Below are positions 15,777 through 24,378 of a DNA stretch of 64,000 nt, piece by piece. The DNA comes from an uncultured Bacteroidales bacterium (GTDB lineage: Bacteria; Bacteroidota; Bacteroidia; Bacteroidales; UBA932), in NCBI GenBank assembly GCA_947588835.1, contig CANPZS010000001.1, positions 1-64,000 of the forward strand, given 5' to 3'. Every line of letters begins with the position of its first letter. Position 1 is the stretch's first letter. The notes below the pieces were generated by a model. That model ran no database searches. It was not told the origin of the DNA and saw only the letters and a list, made by a program, of their open reading frames with translations. Position numbers and translations under genes: made by a program.

Positions 15777-18629
15777 ATGGTCGTGCCTGAAACCGGAAAC
15801 ATAGTCATACGCGGAGCCAACGTTAACAACCTGAAGAATCTGTCGGTGGAGATTCCACGCGGCAAATTCGTGGTCATTACCGGCATTTCAGGCTCGGGCA
15901 AGTCTTCCCTTGCCTTCGACACTTTGTTCGCGGAGGGCCAGAGGCGTTTCGCCGAAAGCCTGTCATCCTATGCGAGGCAGTTCCTCGGCAGGATGGCCAA
16001 GCCGGACGTGGAGCTTATCGAGGGCATTCCGCCCGCAATAGCCATAGAGCAGAAAGTAAACGTGCGGAATCCGCGTTCCACGGTGGCCACCGCCACGGAG
16101 ATATACGATTATCTGAAACTGATTTTCGCGCGCATAGGCAGGACCTATTCTCCGGTGAGCGGCAGGGAGGTGAAATGCCATACTGTCAATGACGTACTTG
16201 AATATATCTTTGAGGAGGGCGTGACGGCCGCCTACGTGCTTGCCGACATAGGATGGAAATCCCGCCAGGACAAGGTCGAGGCGATGCTTTCCCTCAAGGA
16301 GAACGGCTATTCGAGATTTTTCGATCAGGATTCCGGCCGCGTGCTTCGCATAGAGGAAGTGATGCAGATGGCGGACGGCGGGGTTTATCCCGACAATCTG
16401 TATCTTCTCGTCGACAGGGTCAGGTTGTCCGGAGCCCCGGATGAAGACATGAGGGCCCGTCTGCAGTCGTCCGTGGCAGCGGCGTTTTCCGACGGGGACG
16501 GGTCGATGTCTGTGCGCAGGGAGCTTGCCGGGGGCGTCGCCGAATTTATGGAATTTCACAGCCGCATGGAGCTGGACGGGATGGTTTTCCGCGAGCCTGA
16601 CGAATTCATGTTCAGTTTCAACAGTCCGCTCGGCGCCTGTCCGGTATGCGGAGGTCTCGGCAAGATAATAGGCATAAGCGAAGATCTGGTCGTGCCCGAC
16701 AAGACGAAAAGCATCTATGACGGGGCAATAGCCTGCTGGCGGGGCGAGAAAATGGGATGGTTCAAAGACCGCGTCGTGCGGGTGGCCGGACGTTACGGCA
16801 TCCCCGTGTTCGAGCCGTATTGCAATCTTTCCGACAAGGTGAAGAAAATTTTGTGGGAAGGCCACAGCGTGGACGGGGACGAAGATTCCATCGTAGGCAT
16901 AAATGAATTTTTCAAGTGGGTGGAGTCCAACCGCTACAAGATACAATATAAATACATGCTGAGCCGCTATTCCGGACGCACGGTATGCCATGAGTGCGGA
17001 GGCACGAGACTGCGCCGGGAAGCCCTGTATGTCCGCGTGGGAGGCAGGAACATCGGGGAACTGCTCGAAATGAACGTGGACGCGCTGCTGTCCTTTTTCT
17101 CCGGGCTGGAACTGACCGATTATGAAAGGAGCGTGGCGGGCAGGGCAATAGATGAGGTGGTCACCCGGCTCGGGTACATAAAGGACGTTGGACTGTCGTA
17201 CCTTGCCATGAACCGCAGCTGCAATACCCTGTCGGGAGGCGAGAGCCAGAGGGTCAGCCTGGTGACGGCTCTCGGCAGTTCTCTGGTGGGGTCCATGTAT
17301 ATCCTTGACGAACCGAGCATAGGGCTGCATCCGCGCGACACGGCACGGCTTATAGAAGTGCTGCGCCGCCTGAGGGACATAGGCAATACGGTGGTCGTGG
17401 TGGAACATGACGAAGAGATGATACGGGCGGCCGACATGCTTATAGACATGGGGCCTTTGGCCGGCGCAGGCGGAGGGAAAATAGTGTTCCGCGGAAAGTA
17501 TGGCGCGGACCTGCCTGCAAAGACCGTGGATGCGTCGCTCACCCTGCAGTATCTTTCCGGAAAAAGGACCCGGTATACGAGGGAGAAACGGGGATGGAAC
17601 TATTCGATATGCGTGCGCGGCGCAATGGAACACAATCTGAAGAATATAGACGCCGAATTCCCGCTCGGAGTGCTTACCGTTGTGTCGGGAGTCAGCGGCA
17701 GCGGCAAGTCCACTCTTGTGGGAGACATATTGTACCGCGCTCTCAACAGGAGGATAAATGAGACGGGAGACCTGCCCGGCATTTTCAGGGGGCTGGACGG
17801 CAATCTGGACAGGATTTCCCGTGTGGAATACGTCGACCAGAATCCTATCGCCAAAAGTTCCCGTTCCAACGCCGTGACGTATCTGAAAGTATACGATGAT
17901 ATACGGAAACTGCTGTCCGAGCAGCAATACGCCAGAATAAACGGTTTCACGCCTTCGTACTTTTCATTCAATCAGGACGGCGGGCGTTGTCCGGAGTGCC
18001 AGGGCGACGGAGTGGTGAAGATCGGCATGCAGTTCATGGCCGACGTGACGATGGTGTGCGAGACATGCGGCGGCAAGCGTTTCAAGCCTGAAATATTGGA
18101 AGTCAAATATTGCGGGCGCAATATAGACGACATATTGAACATGAGCGTTGAGGAGGCCATCGCTTTCTTTTCGGGACGCAAGGAGCCTCTTGCCGCTTCC
18201 ATAGTTTCCGGCCTGCAGCCTCTCGTCGACGTGGGGCTTTCGTATATCAAGCTCGGACAGAGCAGCAGTACGCTTTCCGGAGGAGAAAGCCAGCGCATCA
18301 AGCTCGCCTATTTCCTGTCGATGAGCCGGAATGCGGACAGGCCGCGCCGCGACAATATCCTGTTCATATTCGACGAGCCTACCACGGGCCTTCATTTCTA
18401 TGACGTGGAGAAATTGCTGAAGGCTTTCGACGTACTTCTCTCCGACGGGCACACCATAGTGGTGGTGGAGCATAATACGGATGTAATACGTGCGGCCGAC
18501 TGGGTGATAGATCTCGGGCCGGACGCGGGGGACGACGGCGGACGTATAGTCTTTGCCGGCACTCCCGAAGATATGGTCAAGAATTCCGATACTTTTACGG
18601 CCCGATATTTGTCCGGCCATATCGGATGA
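15777..18629 (+). CDS. uvrA: excinuclease ABC subunit A
   Basis: This 950-residue protein has two ABC ATPase halves: Walker A GISGSGKSS near residue 38 and GVSGSGKST near 640. Both signatures are present (LSGGESQRVSL, LSGGESQRIKL), with Walker B sites ILDEPSIGLHPRD and IFDEPTTGLHFYD. Cys clusters mark the zinc modules (CPVCGG, CHECGG, CPECQGDG, CETCGG). UvrA recognises distorted DNA and loads UvrB in nucleotide excision repair. Length is normal. It lies within the ftsK run and is followed 10 nt later by the first stealth gene. Confidence 0.96.
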   Translation: MVVPETGNIVIRGANVNNLKNLSVEIPRGKFVVITGISGSGKSSLAFDTLFAEGQRRFAESLSSYARQFLGRMAKPDVELIEGIPPAIAIEQKVNVRNPRSTVATATEIYDYLKLIFARIGRTYSPVSGREVKCHTVNDVLEYIFEEGVTAAYVLADIGWKSRQDKVEAMLSLKENGYSRFFDQDSGRVLRIEEVMQMADGGVYPDNLYLLVDRVRLSGAPDEDMRARLQSSVAAAFSDGDGSMSVRRELAGGVAEFMEFHSRMELDGMVFREPDEFMFSFNSPLGACPVCGGLGKIIGISEDLVVPDKTKSIYDGAIACWRGEKMGWFKDRVVRVAGRYGIPVFEPYCNLSDKVKKILWEGHSVDGDEDSIVGINEFFKWVESNRYKIQYKYMLSRYSGRTVCHECGGTRLRREALYVRVGGRNIGELLEMNVDALLSFFSGLELTDYERSVAGRAIDEVVTRLGYIKDVGLSYLAMNRSCNTLSGGESQRVSLVTALGSSLVGSMYILDEPSIGLHPRDTARLIEVLRRLRDIGNTVVVVEHDEEMIRAADMLIDMGPLAGAGGGKIVFRGKYGADLPAKTVDASLTLQYLSGKRTRYTREKRGWNYSICVRGAMEHNLKNIDAEFPLGVLTVVSGVSGSGKSTLVGDILYRALNRRINETGDLPGIFRGLDGNLDRISRVEYVDQNPIAKSSRSNAVTYLKVYDDIRKLLSEQQYARINGFTPSYFSFNQDGGRCPECQGDGVVKIGMQFMADVTMVCETCGGKRFKPEILEVKYCGRNIDDILNMSVEEAIAFFSGRKEPLAASIVSGLQPLVDVGLSYIKLGQSSSTLSGGESQRIKLAYFLSMSRNADRPRRDNILFIFDEPTTGLHFYDVEKLLKAFDVLLSDGHTIVVVEHNTDVIRAADWVIDLGPDAGDDGGRIVFAGTPEDMVKNSDTFTARYLSGHIG

Positions 18630-18639
18630 GAAATGATTT

Positions 18640-19521
18640 ATGGATGCAGTGATAACATATGTAAACGGGCTCGATCCCGTGTGGCGGAAAAGTTATGAGA
18701 CTCATGTCGGCGTGCAGGCCGTTACCAAGTACTACAGGGACTGGGGCACGCTGAAATATCTTTTGAGAGGAATAGAAACCCACATGCCGTTTATACGGAA
18801 CGTATATCTGGTGGTGTCGGGGGAGAGCCAGATACCTGAATGGGCTGACAGGGAAAATCTTCACATTGTTCTGCACGAAGACATTATCCCCCGCAGCTTC
18901 CTGCCCACATTCAACAGTACGGCAATCGAATTGTTCCTTTACAGGATAAAGGGCCTGGATGAAGAATTCCTTTATTTCAATGACGACTTTTTCCCCGTTT
19001 CCGACAGCCGCGCCGACGATTTCTTCAGGGACGGCAAGGCTTCAATCCGTTTCACCCGTCATTTTTACAGCTGCGGCATGTACAAAAAGCATGTGCGCAA
19101 TGCCGACTGCCTTGCGCGCAAGGCATTGGGCCTCAGGCATTCGATTAATTTTGTCCGTCCGCAGCATACTTGTTATCCGATGATCAGGAGCGAGGCCGCG
19201 GAATTGTTTTCGAAGGTGGAAGCCGACCTGCTCGCTTCGGTGACGAGCATACGCAAAAGCATAAACTGCAACGGATACGTATTTGAGGATTATCTCTACT
19301 ACAAAGGCAAGACGGAGCCGGCGAGGTTCAACAGCAAATATTTTTCTTTGGCGTTGGTCCCGATAGGAAGAATATGTTCGTATATCGTTTCCCCGCGCCG
19401 TTCTTTCGTGTGCATCAACGATGTCAGCCTGCCCGAAAGCAGGTTCATCGAATACCGGACGCGCCTTCACGAGGCCTTCGAAAAGAAATTCCCGTGCAAA
19501 TCCCGTTTTGAATTGAAATGA
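18640..19521 (+). CDS. stealth-family sugar-phosphate transferase (first of pair)
   Basis: This 293-residue protein shows the stealth conserved regions: CR1 DAVITYVNGLDPVW at the start, CR2 with RNVYLVVSGESQIPEW, FLPTFNSTAIELFLYRI and FLYFNDDFF (about residues 75-115), and a CR3-like HTCYPMIRSEAAELF. Characterised stealth proteins are hexose-1-phosphate transferases that build capsular or exopolysaccharides with phosphodiester links. No signal peptide is visible, so a cytoplasmic site is inferred. It overlaps the second stealth gene by 4 nt, so the two are probably made together and may act sequentially. Confidence 0.82.
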   Translation: MDAVITYVNGLDPVWRKSYETHVGVQAVTKYYRDWGTLKYLLRGIETHMPFIRNVYLVVSGESQIPEWADRENLHIVLHEDIIPRSFLPTFNSTAIELFLYRIKGLDEEFLYFNDDFFPVSDSRADDFFRDGKASIRFTRHFYSCGMYKKHVRNADCLARKALGLRHSINFVRPQHTCYPMIRSEAAELFSKVEADLLASVTSIRKSINCNGYVFEDYLYYKGKTEPARFNSKYFSLALVPIGRICSYIVSPRRSFVCINDVSLPESRFIEYRTRLHEAFEKKFPCKSRFELK

Positions 19522-20486
19522 AGATAGACGCTGTAATCACCTGGGTGGACGGAAATGATCCTGCCCATCGGGAACGTATGAAGGCATACGGCAGCAAGGC
19601 CGATTTTTCAAGGGATGACGTGGCGGGAAGCACCCGGTATGCCAGCGTCGGGGAAATCTTCTGGTGCGTTGCGTCCATAAACCGTTTCGCCCCGTTCGTC
19701 AACAAGATTTACATCATTACGGACGGGCAGGATCCCCGTCTCGACGTCTTTCTTGACAAGAATTTTCCCGAAGGGCATATTCCTGTGGAAATAGTCGACC
19801 ACAGGACCGTATTCAGGGGATACGAACGCTTCCTGCCGGTGTTCAATTCTTTGGCGATAGAGTCGGTCATGTGGCGTATTCCGGGGCTCAGCGAACATTT
19901 CTTGTATTTCAATGACGATATAATGCTCGCCGCGCCGGTGACGCCCGGAGACTTTTTCACCGAGGATGGAGGCATCGTATGCTATGCCGACAGATATTCC
20001 GTCTTTTTTACCGATCTGACCCGTGCCCTGAAAACCATAGTGCACCGCGGACAGAGACAGGTCACCTTCAAGGGCATGCTGCGCAATTCCGTCCGGGCGG
20101 CCGGAGGCGGCGGATATTTTCTGCATTACGGACATTCGCCGAAAGCCCTTCTGAAGTCTTTCTTTGAAGATTTCTTTGCTTCCCGTGAAGATGTCCTGCT
20201 CGGGAACATAGGCCACAGGTTCCGGAGTCCGGATCAGTTCTGTCCCGAGGAAGTGCAGATCCTGTGCCTTTACCGTTCCGGCCGTTGCGAAGTGCGCAGT
20301 CTTGGAGACAGGCTGTTTTTCTTCCAGATGAAAGACAGGCCGGGTTACCCCGAAAAAAAATTGCGCGCCTTGGAAAAGGGGAACTATGTTTTCTGCTGCT
20401 TCAACTCCTTGGACAAGACTGGCGGACAGGTCAGGGAAAGGATCGTGTCCTGGGTATGCAGGCGTCTTGACATAGAGCCTGCCTGA
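19518..20486 (+). CDS. stealth-family sugar-phosphate transferase (second of pair)
   Basis: This 322-residue protein is a divergent paralogue of its neighbour: CR1 KIDAVITWVDGNDPAHR, CR2 NKIYIITDGQDP, FLPVFNSLAIESVMWRI and FLYFNDDIML, then a longer C-terminal half with a basic patch. It would add a sugar-1-phosphate to a surface glycan. There is no capsule cluster nearby, and these genes sit behind uvrA in a housekeeping run. The acceptor, donor and even the pathway are unknown. The run has no obvious terminator after 20486. Confidence 0.82.
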   Translation: MKIDAVITWVDGNDPAHRERMKAYGSKADFSRDDVAGSTRYASVGEIFWCVASINRFAPFVNKIYIITDGQDPRLDVFLDKNFPEGHIPVEIVDHRTVFRGYERFLPVFNSLAIESVMWRIPGLSEHFLYFNDDIMLAAPVTPGDFFTEDGGIVCYADRYSVFFTDLTRALKTIVHRGQRQVTFKGMLRNSVRAAGGGGYFLHYGHSPKALLKSFFEDFFASREDVLLGNIGHRFRSPDQFCPEEVQILCLYRSGRCEVRSLGDRLFFFQMKDRPGYPEKKLRALEKGNYVFCCFNSLDKTGGQVRERIVSWVCRRLDIEPA

Positions 20487-20697
20487 GCCCGGCGGGTTTC
20501 CATTTTCCCCGGCGGATTACGGAATTACGACATTGATGTCGGAGACGGACTTTCTCCTCCTCAGTCCGCTGCATCCGGCACGGCGATGCGTCGTGCAGTC
20601 GGGAAATCCATCTCACAAGTCCGTCTCTTCCATCAGTGCCATATATTTCTTCGCACATGTACTCGTCAAGGAAAAACATGCTCCGAAGTGCGTACGG

Positions 20698-20728
20698 TTT
20701 GTTTTTTATTGAACTCTGCGTATATTTG
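20698..20728 (+). promoter_or_regulatory. consensus Bacteroidetes promoter without a downstream ORF
   Basis: TTTG (20698-20701), exactly 19 bases, then TATATTTG (20721-20728): a perfect match to TTTG-N19-TAnnTTTG and the best in the window. The first plausible gene start is more than 350 bases away, so either a long leader for DUF47 or a separate non-coding transcript is made. Confidence 0.65.
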
Positions 20729-20734
20729 TCCCGT

Positions 20735-20900
20735 GAAAGCGGAAGTCTTGGCATCTGTCCCGTGACGCCCGTGAAGCGGTGCATGGAGCATTTTGTCAAA
20801 AAGGCCGGTGCGATTGTTTGGGAAAGCAAGAGAAACGCTGCAGATGGGCAGCACCCGATACGGGCATGCAGATAGTGTTTGGAGGCCCGGCCTTTCATTT
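20735..20900 (+). ncRNA. candidate structured RNA
   Basis: Downstream of the consensus promoter several complementary segments occur. AAAGGCCGG (20800-20808) pairs perfectly with CCGGCCTTT (20887-20895). CCCG/CGGG (20854-20857, 20861-20864) forms a tight hairpin. Alternatively, an ATCTG-CCCGT segment near 20752 can pair with ACGGG...CAGAT near 20860-20873; the last two options are mutually exclusive. Neither tmRNA, RNase P RNA, SRP RNA nor a known riboswitch core is recognised. Ends are guesses: start from the promoter, end from the last helix. Confidence 0.35.
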
Positions 20901-21085
20901 CATATTTTGGATGAAGTTTCATAGTTGTCGTAATTGTTTGACCGATGCAAATGTAAACCGCTTTCCTGTTTTTTCCGCGGCGGGACCATGTATTGTACCG
21001 ACGTTTTTTTGTTTTTGGATGCATTTATTTGTTTTTTATAGGAAAACATAAAGAAACGTTGCAAGGAACGTATGTGTTTTTTATG

Positions 21086-21739
21086 ATGTTTTTTGAAAAA
21101 ATAAAGAATCTTTTCAAGGCGAAGAAAGATTTCGTGCCCATTTTCATGCAGCAGGCGACCTTTCTCTGCCAGACTTCCGATCTGCTCGTGAACATGCTCG
21201 AGAGTACGGATCCGGACGAGTGGAAACGCTGCGAGAAGGAAATAAAGCAGTGCGAAATTCAGGGGGACGCCATATTGACGGAATTCCATATATTGCTTTT
21301 CGGACGCATAATAGGGATAATAGACAAAATCGATCTGCAGACCATAGCTATGTCGATGGACGACTGCGTCGACGGCATAAAGGGAGCCGCGAAGGCTCTG
21401 CTCATCTATCAGCCGAGGTATATAGACGATCATCTCAAGGAGCTGGCGCAGCTGATCAAGGCGGAGGCCTATGCGCTGAAGGAACTCCTGCCGAGACTGA
21501 CCGACATAAAGCACGAGACGCAGAACATCATTCTTCAGTGCGACAGGGTGACGGAGCTCGAACATGCGGCCGACGAGACCTTCGAGGAATACATAGGCCA
21601 TATATTCGGGGACGAAACCGACTACAAGGAGATGATCAAGTACAAGAGCCTTGCGGAGATTCTTGAAAACGTCACCGATTCGGGCAAGCGCGTCTCGGAC
21701 AATGTGAGGAAACTGCTGCTCAAGTACAGGAACGTATAG
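21086..21739 (+). CDS. DUF47/PhoU-like protein
   Basis: This 217-residue, largely helical protein belongs to the DUF47 (TIGR00153, PhoU-like) family: MFFEKIKNLFKAKKDFVPIF at the start, then EKEIKQCEIQGDAILTEFH and KRVSDNVRKLL at the end. Family members usually sit beside a PiT-type phosphate transporter and regulate it; here no transporter is adjacent, since an RNA-like stretch lies upstream and the nqr operon is convergent. The start could equally be the ATG at 21083; both follow a purine-rich AAGGAA at about 21063. Confidence 0.8.
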   Translation: MFFEKIKNLFKAKKDFVPIFMQQATFLCQTSDLLVNMLESTDPDEWKRCEKEIKQCEIQGDAILTEFHILLFGRIIGIIDKIDLQTIAMSMDDCVDGIKGAAKALLIYQPRYIDDHLKELAQLIKAEAYALKELLPRLTDIKHETQNIILQCDRVTELEHAADETFEEYIGHIFGDETDYKEMIKYKSLAEILENVTDSGKRVSDNVRKLLLKYRNV

Positions 21740-21777
21740 CCTGCGGGGCAGGCCGCTTCCCGTCAAGGCATGAAACA

Positions 21778-21812
21778 ATGAAGCCGGCCCCTCGAGGCCG
21801 GCTTCATCAATT
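21778..21812. terminator. bidirectional terminator between DUF47 and nqrF
   Basis: A perfect 12-bp stem, ATGAAGCCGGCC/GGCCGGCTTCAT, with a 6-base loop (21790-21795), followed by CAATTTT. It lies between convergent genes (DUF47 ends at 21739, nqrF ends at 21837), so it may serve both strands. Confidence 0.75.
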
Positions 21813-21836
21813 TTGCGGACAGGCTTCCGCCGTATC

Positions 21837-23108
21837 CTATGCGCCGAAGTTGTCGTACAGGATGCTTTCCGGAGCCACTCCGAGACTGTCGAGAAGATTG
21901 TTCACGGAGGCCACCATCATAGGAGGACCGCACATGAAATATTTGATGTCTTCCGGAGCTTCGTGATTCTTGAGGTAGGTTTCGTACATCACGTTGTGTA
22001 CGAATCCTGCGGTGTATTTTACCCCCGCCTCGTCCGCCGCCGGATCGGGCCTGTCGAGAGCCAGATGGAAGCTGAAGTTGGGGAATTCCTGTTCGATCTC
22101 CGCGAAGTCTTCGAGATAGAATGCTTCTACCAGGCTGCGGGCACCGTAGAAGAAATTGACTTTTTTCTTGGTCTTCAATGTCTTGAAGAGGTGCATTATA
22201 TGGCTTCTGAGCGGAGCCATGCCGGCGCCTCCTCCCACGAAGATGTATTCCTGCGAATCAGGATCGTCCTTGGGCAGCAGGAATTCTCCGTAAGGGCCGC
22301 TTATCATCACCTTGTCGCCCGGCTTGCGCGTGAAGACGTACGAGGACGCTATTCCCGGAGGAACCGGCAGCATCTTGAATACGCCCTTTGGCTGGCTCCT
22401 GTCGAAAGGAGGTGTGGCGATGCGGACGTTCAGCTTAATGACGTCCTTTTCGGCCGGATACGAGGCCATGGAATAGGCACGTATGGTGGGCGTCTCATTA
22501 TGGGCATGGATGCCGAAGAATCCGTACCGGTCCCAGTCGCCCCTGTATATGTCGTCTACGTCTATGTCCTTGAAGTCGACGTCGTATGCAGGAATGTCTA
22601 TCTGGATGTATTCGCCTGACTTGAAGTCTATGTGTTCGCCTTCAGGAAGCCTTACCGTGAATTCCTTTATGAAGGTGGCCACGTTCTTGTTGGAAATCAC
22701 CTCGCATTCGAGTTTCTTGACGCTGAGGGCGGATTCTGGAACGGCTATGGAGAGGTTGTCCTTCACTTTCACCTGGCAGCCGAGCCTCCAGTTGTCTTTT
22801 ATCTGTCTGCGCGAGAAGAATCCGGTTTCGGTGGGCAGTATGGAGCCGCCGCCTTCGAGTACGCGGACTTTGCACTGTCCGCAGTTGGCCTTTCCGCCGC
22901 AGGCCGAGGGCAGGAATATCCCCTTGTCCGCAAGCGTCGCCATAAGGTTGTTTCCGGGAGCCGCCTCAAGTTCCTTGGCCCCGTTGTTTATATTGATCTT
23001 GACCGTGCCAGAAGGGGTCAGCTTTATTTTGATCCAAAGCAGCAGGGCCACGAGGACAAGGGTGACGATCGTAATGACCGCGATTGATGAAAATATCGTT
23101 GAAATCAT
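21837..23108 (-). CDS. nqrF: Na+-NQR subunit F
   Basis: This 423-residue protein has one N-terminal membrane helix (residues 5-27), a plant-type ferredoxin domain with cysteines in SACGGKANCGQC plus RLGCQV, then a FAD-binding domain (IRAYSMASYP) and an NAD-binding domain (IFVGGGAGMAPLRSHI, YFMCGPPMM). It is the electron entry subunit that oxidises NADH and passes electrons through FAD and 2Fe-2S into the sodium pump. Last gene of nqrABCDEF; 18 nt separate it from nqrE. Terminator at 21778. Confidence 0.96.
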   Translation of the reverse strand: MISTIFSSIAVITIVTLVLVALLLWIKIKLTPSGTVKININNGAKELEAAPGNNLMATLADKGIFLPSACGGKANCGQCKVRVLEGGGSILPTETGFFSRRQIKDNWRLGCQVKVKDNLSIAVPESALSVKKLECEVISNKNVATFIKEFTVRLPEGEHIDFKSGEYIQIDIPAYDVDFKDIDVDDIYRGDWDRYGFFGIHAHNETPTIRAYSMASYPAEKDVIKLNVRIATPPFDRSQPKGVFKMLPVPPGIASSYVFTRKPGDKVMISGPYGEFLLPKDDPDSQEYIFVGGGAGMAPLRSHIMHLFKTLKTKKKVNFFYGARSLVEAFYLEDFAEIEQEFPNFSFHLALDRPDPAADEAGVKYTAGFVHNVMYETYLKNHEAPEDIKYFMCGPPMMVASVNNLLDSLGVAPESILYDNFGA

Positions 23109-23126
23109 TGTGCTGTCTCCTTGTAA

Positions 23127-23741
23127 TTAAAGTGATATACCCATGAACATCATGAATGCCATGCCCATCAGGCCCACTGTTATGAATGTGATTCCAAGGC
23201 CTTTCATGGCTGCGGGCACGTTGCTGTACGACATCTTTTCACGTATGGCCGCAAGGGATACGATGGCCAGGAACCAGCCCAGCCCCGATCCGAGCGCATA
23301 GACGGCCGATTCGCCGAGGTTGGCGAAATCTCTCTGCTGCATGAACAGGGAGCCGCCCAGAATGGCGCAGTTAACCGCTATGAGCGGCAGGAAGATGCCG
23401 AGCGACGAGTACAGCGACGGGGCGAATTTCTCCACCACCATTTCAACTATCTGCACTATGGCGGCTATGACCGCTATGAAGATGATGAAACTGAGGAAGC
23501 TCAGATCCACGTCGGCGAAGCTCTCCCCGAGCCAGGACAGCGCTCCGGGCTGAAGCACGTACCTGTTGAGGAGATAGTTTATCGGAAGCGTCACGAGAAG
23601 CACGCATATAACAGCAACGCCAAGGCCGGACGCAGTTTTGACATTTTTGGACACCGCCAGGAACGAGCACATTCCGAGAAAGTATGCAAAAATCATATTG
23701 TCGACGAAAATCGACTTTACGAATAAGCTCAAATAATCCAT
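23127..23741 (-). CDS. nqrE: Na+-NQR subunit E
   Basis: A 204-residue integral membrane protein with six hydrophobic helices and the usual NqrE start ([29 protein letters not shown]). NqrE and NqrD are homologous, oppositely oriented subunits forming the core of the Na+ channel, with an iron site at their interface; the Cys near residue 25 (GMCSFLAVS) and the one in AVNCAILGG fit that site. It lies between nqrD and nqrF with 18-19-base gaps. Confidence 0.95.
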   Translation of the reverse strand: MDYLSLFVKSIFVDNMIFAYFLGMCSFLAVSKNVKTASGLGVAVICVLLVTLPINYLLNRYVLQPGALSWLGESFADVDLSFLSFIIFIAVIAAIVQIVEMVVEKFAPSLYSSLGIFLPLIAVNCAILGGSLFMQQRDFANLGESAVYALGSGLGWFLAIVSLAAIREKMSYSNVPAAMKGLGITFITVGLMGMAFMMFMGISL

Positions 23742-23760
23742 GATCGATAGGCGTTAGATG

Positions 23761-24375
23761 TTATTTTTCCTGAAGATCCTTCTGGATGCTTCGTTGAATC
23801 CATATTATGCAGCCGAGAAGTATGAGCGCGAACGGGGGCAGTATGACCAGATTGTTGGTCACGTAGCCGAAGCGGTTCAGAATGTCTATGCCGAACAGCG
23901 TGCCGCTGCCGAGCAGTTCGCGGAAGAAGGCCACGATTATCAGGATCAGGCCATAGCCTGCTCCGTTGGCCAGGCCGTCAAGCAGCGAGGGGAACGGCTT
24001 GTTGCCCAGGGCGAAAGCCTCTATGCGTCCCATCACGATGCAGTTGGTGATGATCAGGCCGATATATACGGACAGCTGTTTGTCGATGGCGTATGTGGCT
24101 TCGAACGATTTGAGTACCTGATCGACGAGAATTACCATCATCGACACGACCACGAGCTGCACAATAATGCGTACGCGGCTCGGAATCGAGTTCCTCAGCA
24201 GCGACAGCACGAGGCTGGAAAGTCCGGTGACCACTATCACCGAAAGGGCCATGACGAGGGCTCCCTTGAGCGTCACGGTGACGGCCAGGGACGAGCAGAT
24301 GCCGAGAACAAGGACTGTTATGGGGTTGCCCTTGAAAATCGGATTGAGCAAGGTTTCTTTGAGTTTAGAGTCCAT
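23761..24375 (-). CDS. nqrD: Na+-NQR subunit D
   Basis: A 204-residue membrane protein with six helices. NPITVLVLGICSSLAVTVTLKGA holds the conserved Cys of the membrane iron site near residue 27, and IGLIITNCIVMGRIEAFAL the second. It pairs with NqrE to form the pseudo-symmetric membrane core of the sodium-pumping NADH:quinone reductase. It begins 3 nt after the nqrC stop, so translational coupling is likely. Confidence 0.95.
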   Translation of the reverse strand: MDSKLKETLLNPIFKGNPITVLVLGICSSLAVTVTLKGALVMALSVIVVTGLSSLVLSLLRNSIPSRVRIIVQLVVVSMMVILVDQVLKSFEATYAIDKQLSVYIGLIITNCIVMGRIEAFALGNKPFPSLLDGLANGAGYGLILIIVAFFRELLGSGTLFGIDILNRFGYVTNNLVILPPFALILLGCIIWIQRSIQKDLQEK

Positions 24376-24378
24376 ATT

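Larger units (their letters stand above)
20487..21082. other. 600-bp stretch without a convincing gene
   Basis: Several frames are open on both strands, but their translations are rich in Cys, Arg, His and Trp and show no recognisable domain. What is visible is a strong promoter (20698-20728), a possible structured RNA downstream of it, and AT-rich DNA (20930-21080) leading into the DUF47 gene. Confidence 0.6.

Noticed and set aside
20431-21024. 197-codon open frame on the minus strand in the gene-free stretch
   Set aside because: Low-complexity basic composition with scattered Cys and Met, no domain, and it runs into the 3' end of the stealth gene. The plus-strand promoter makes a plus-strand transcript more likely.
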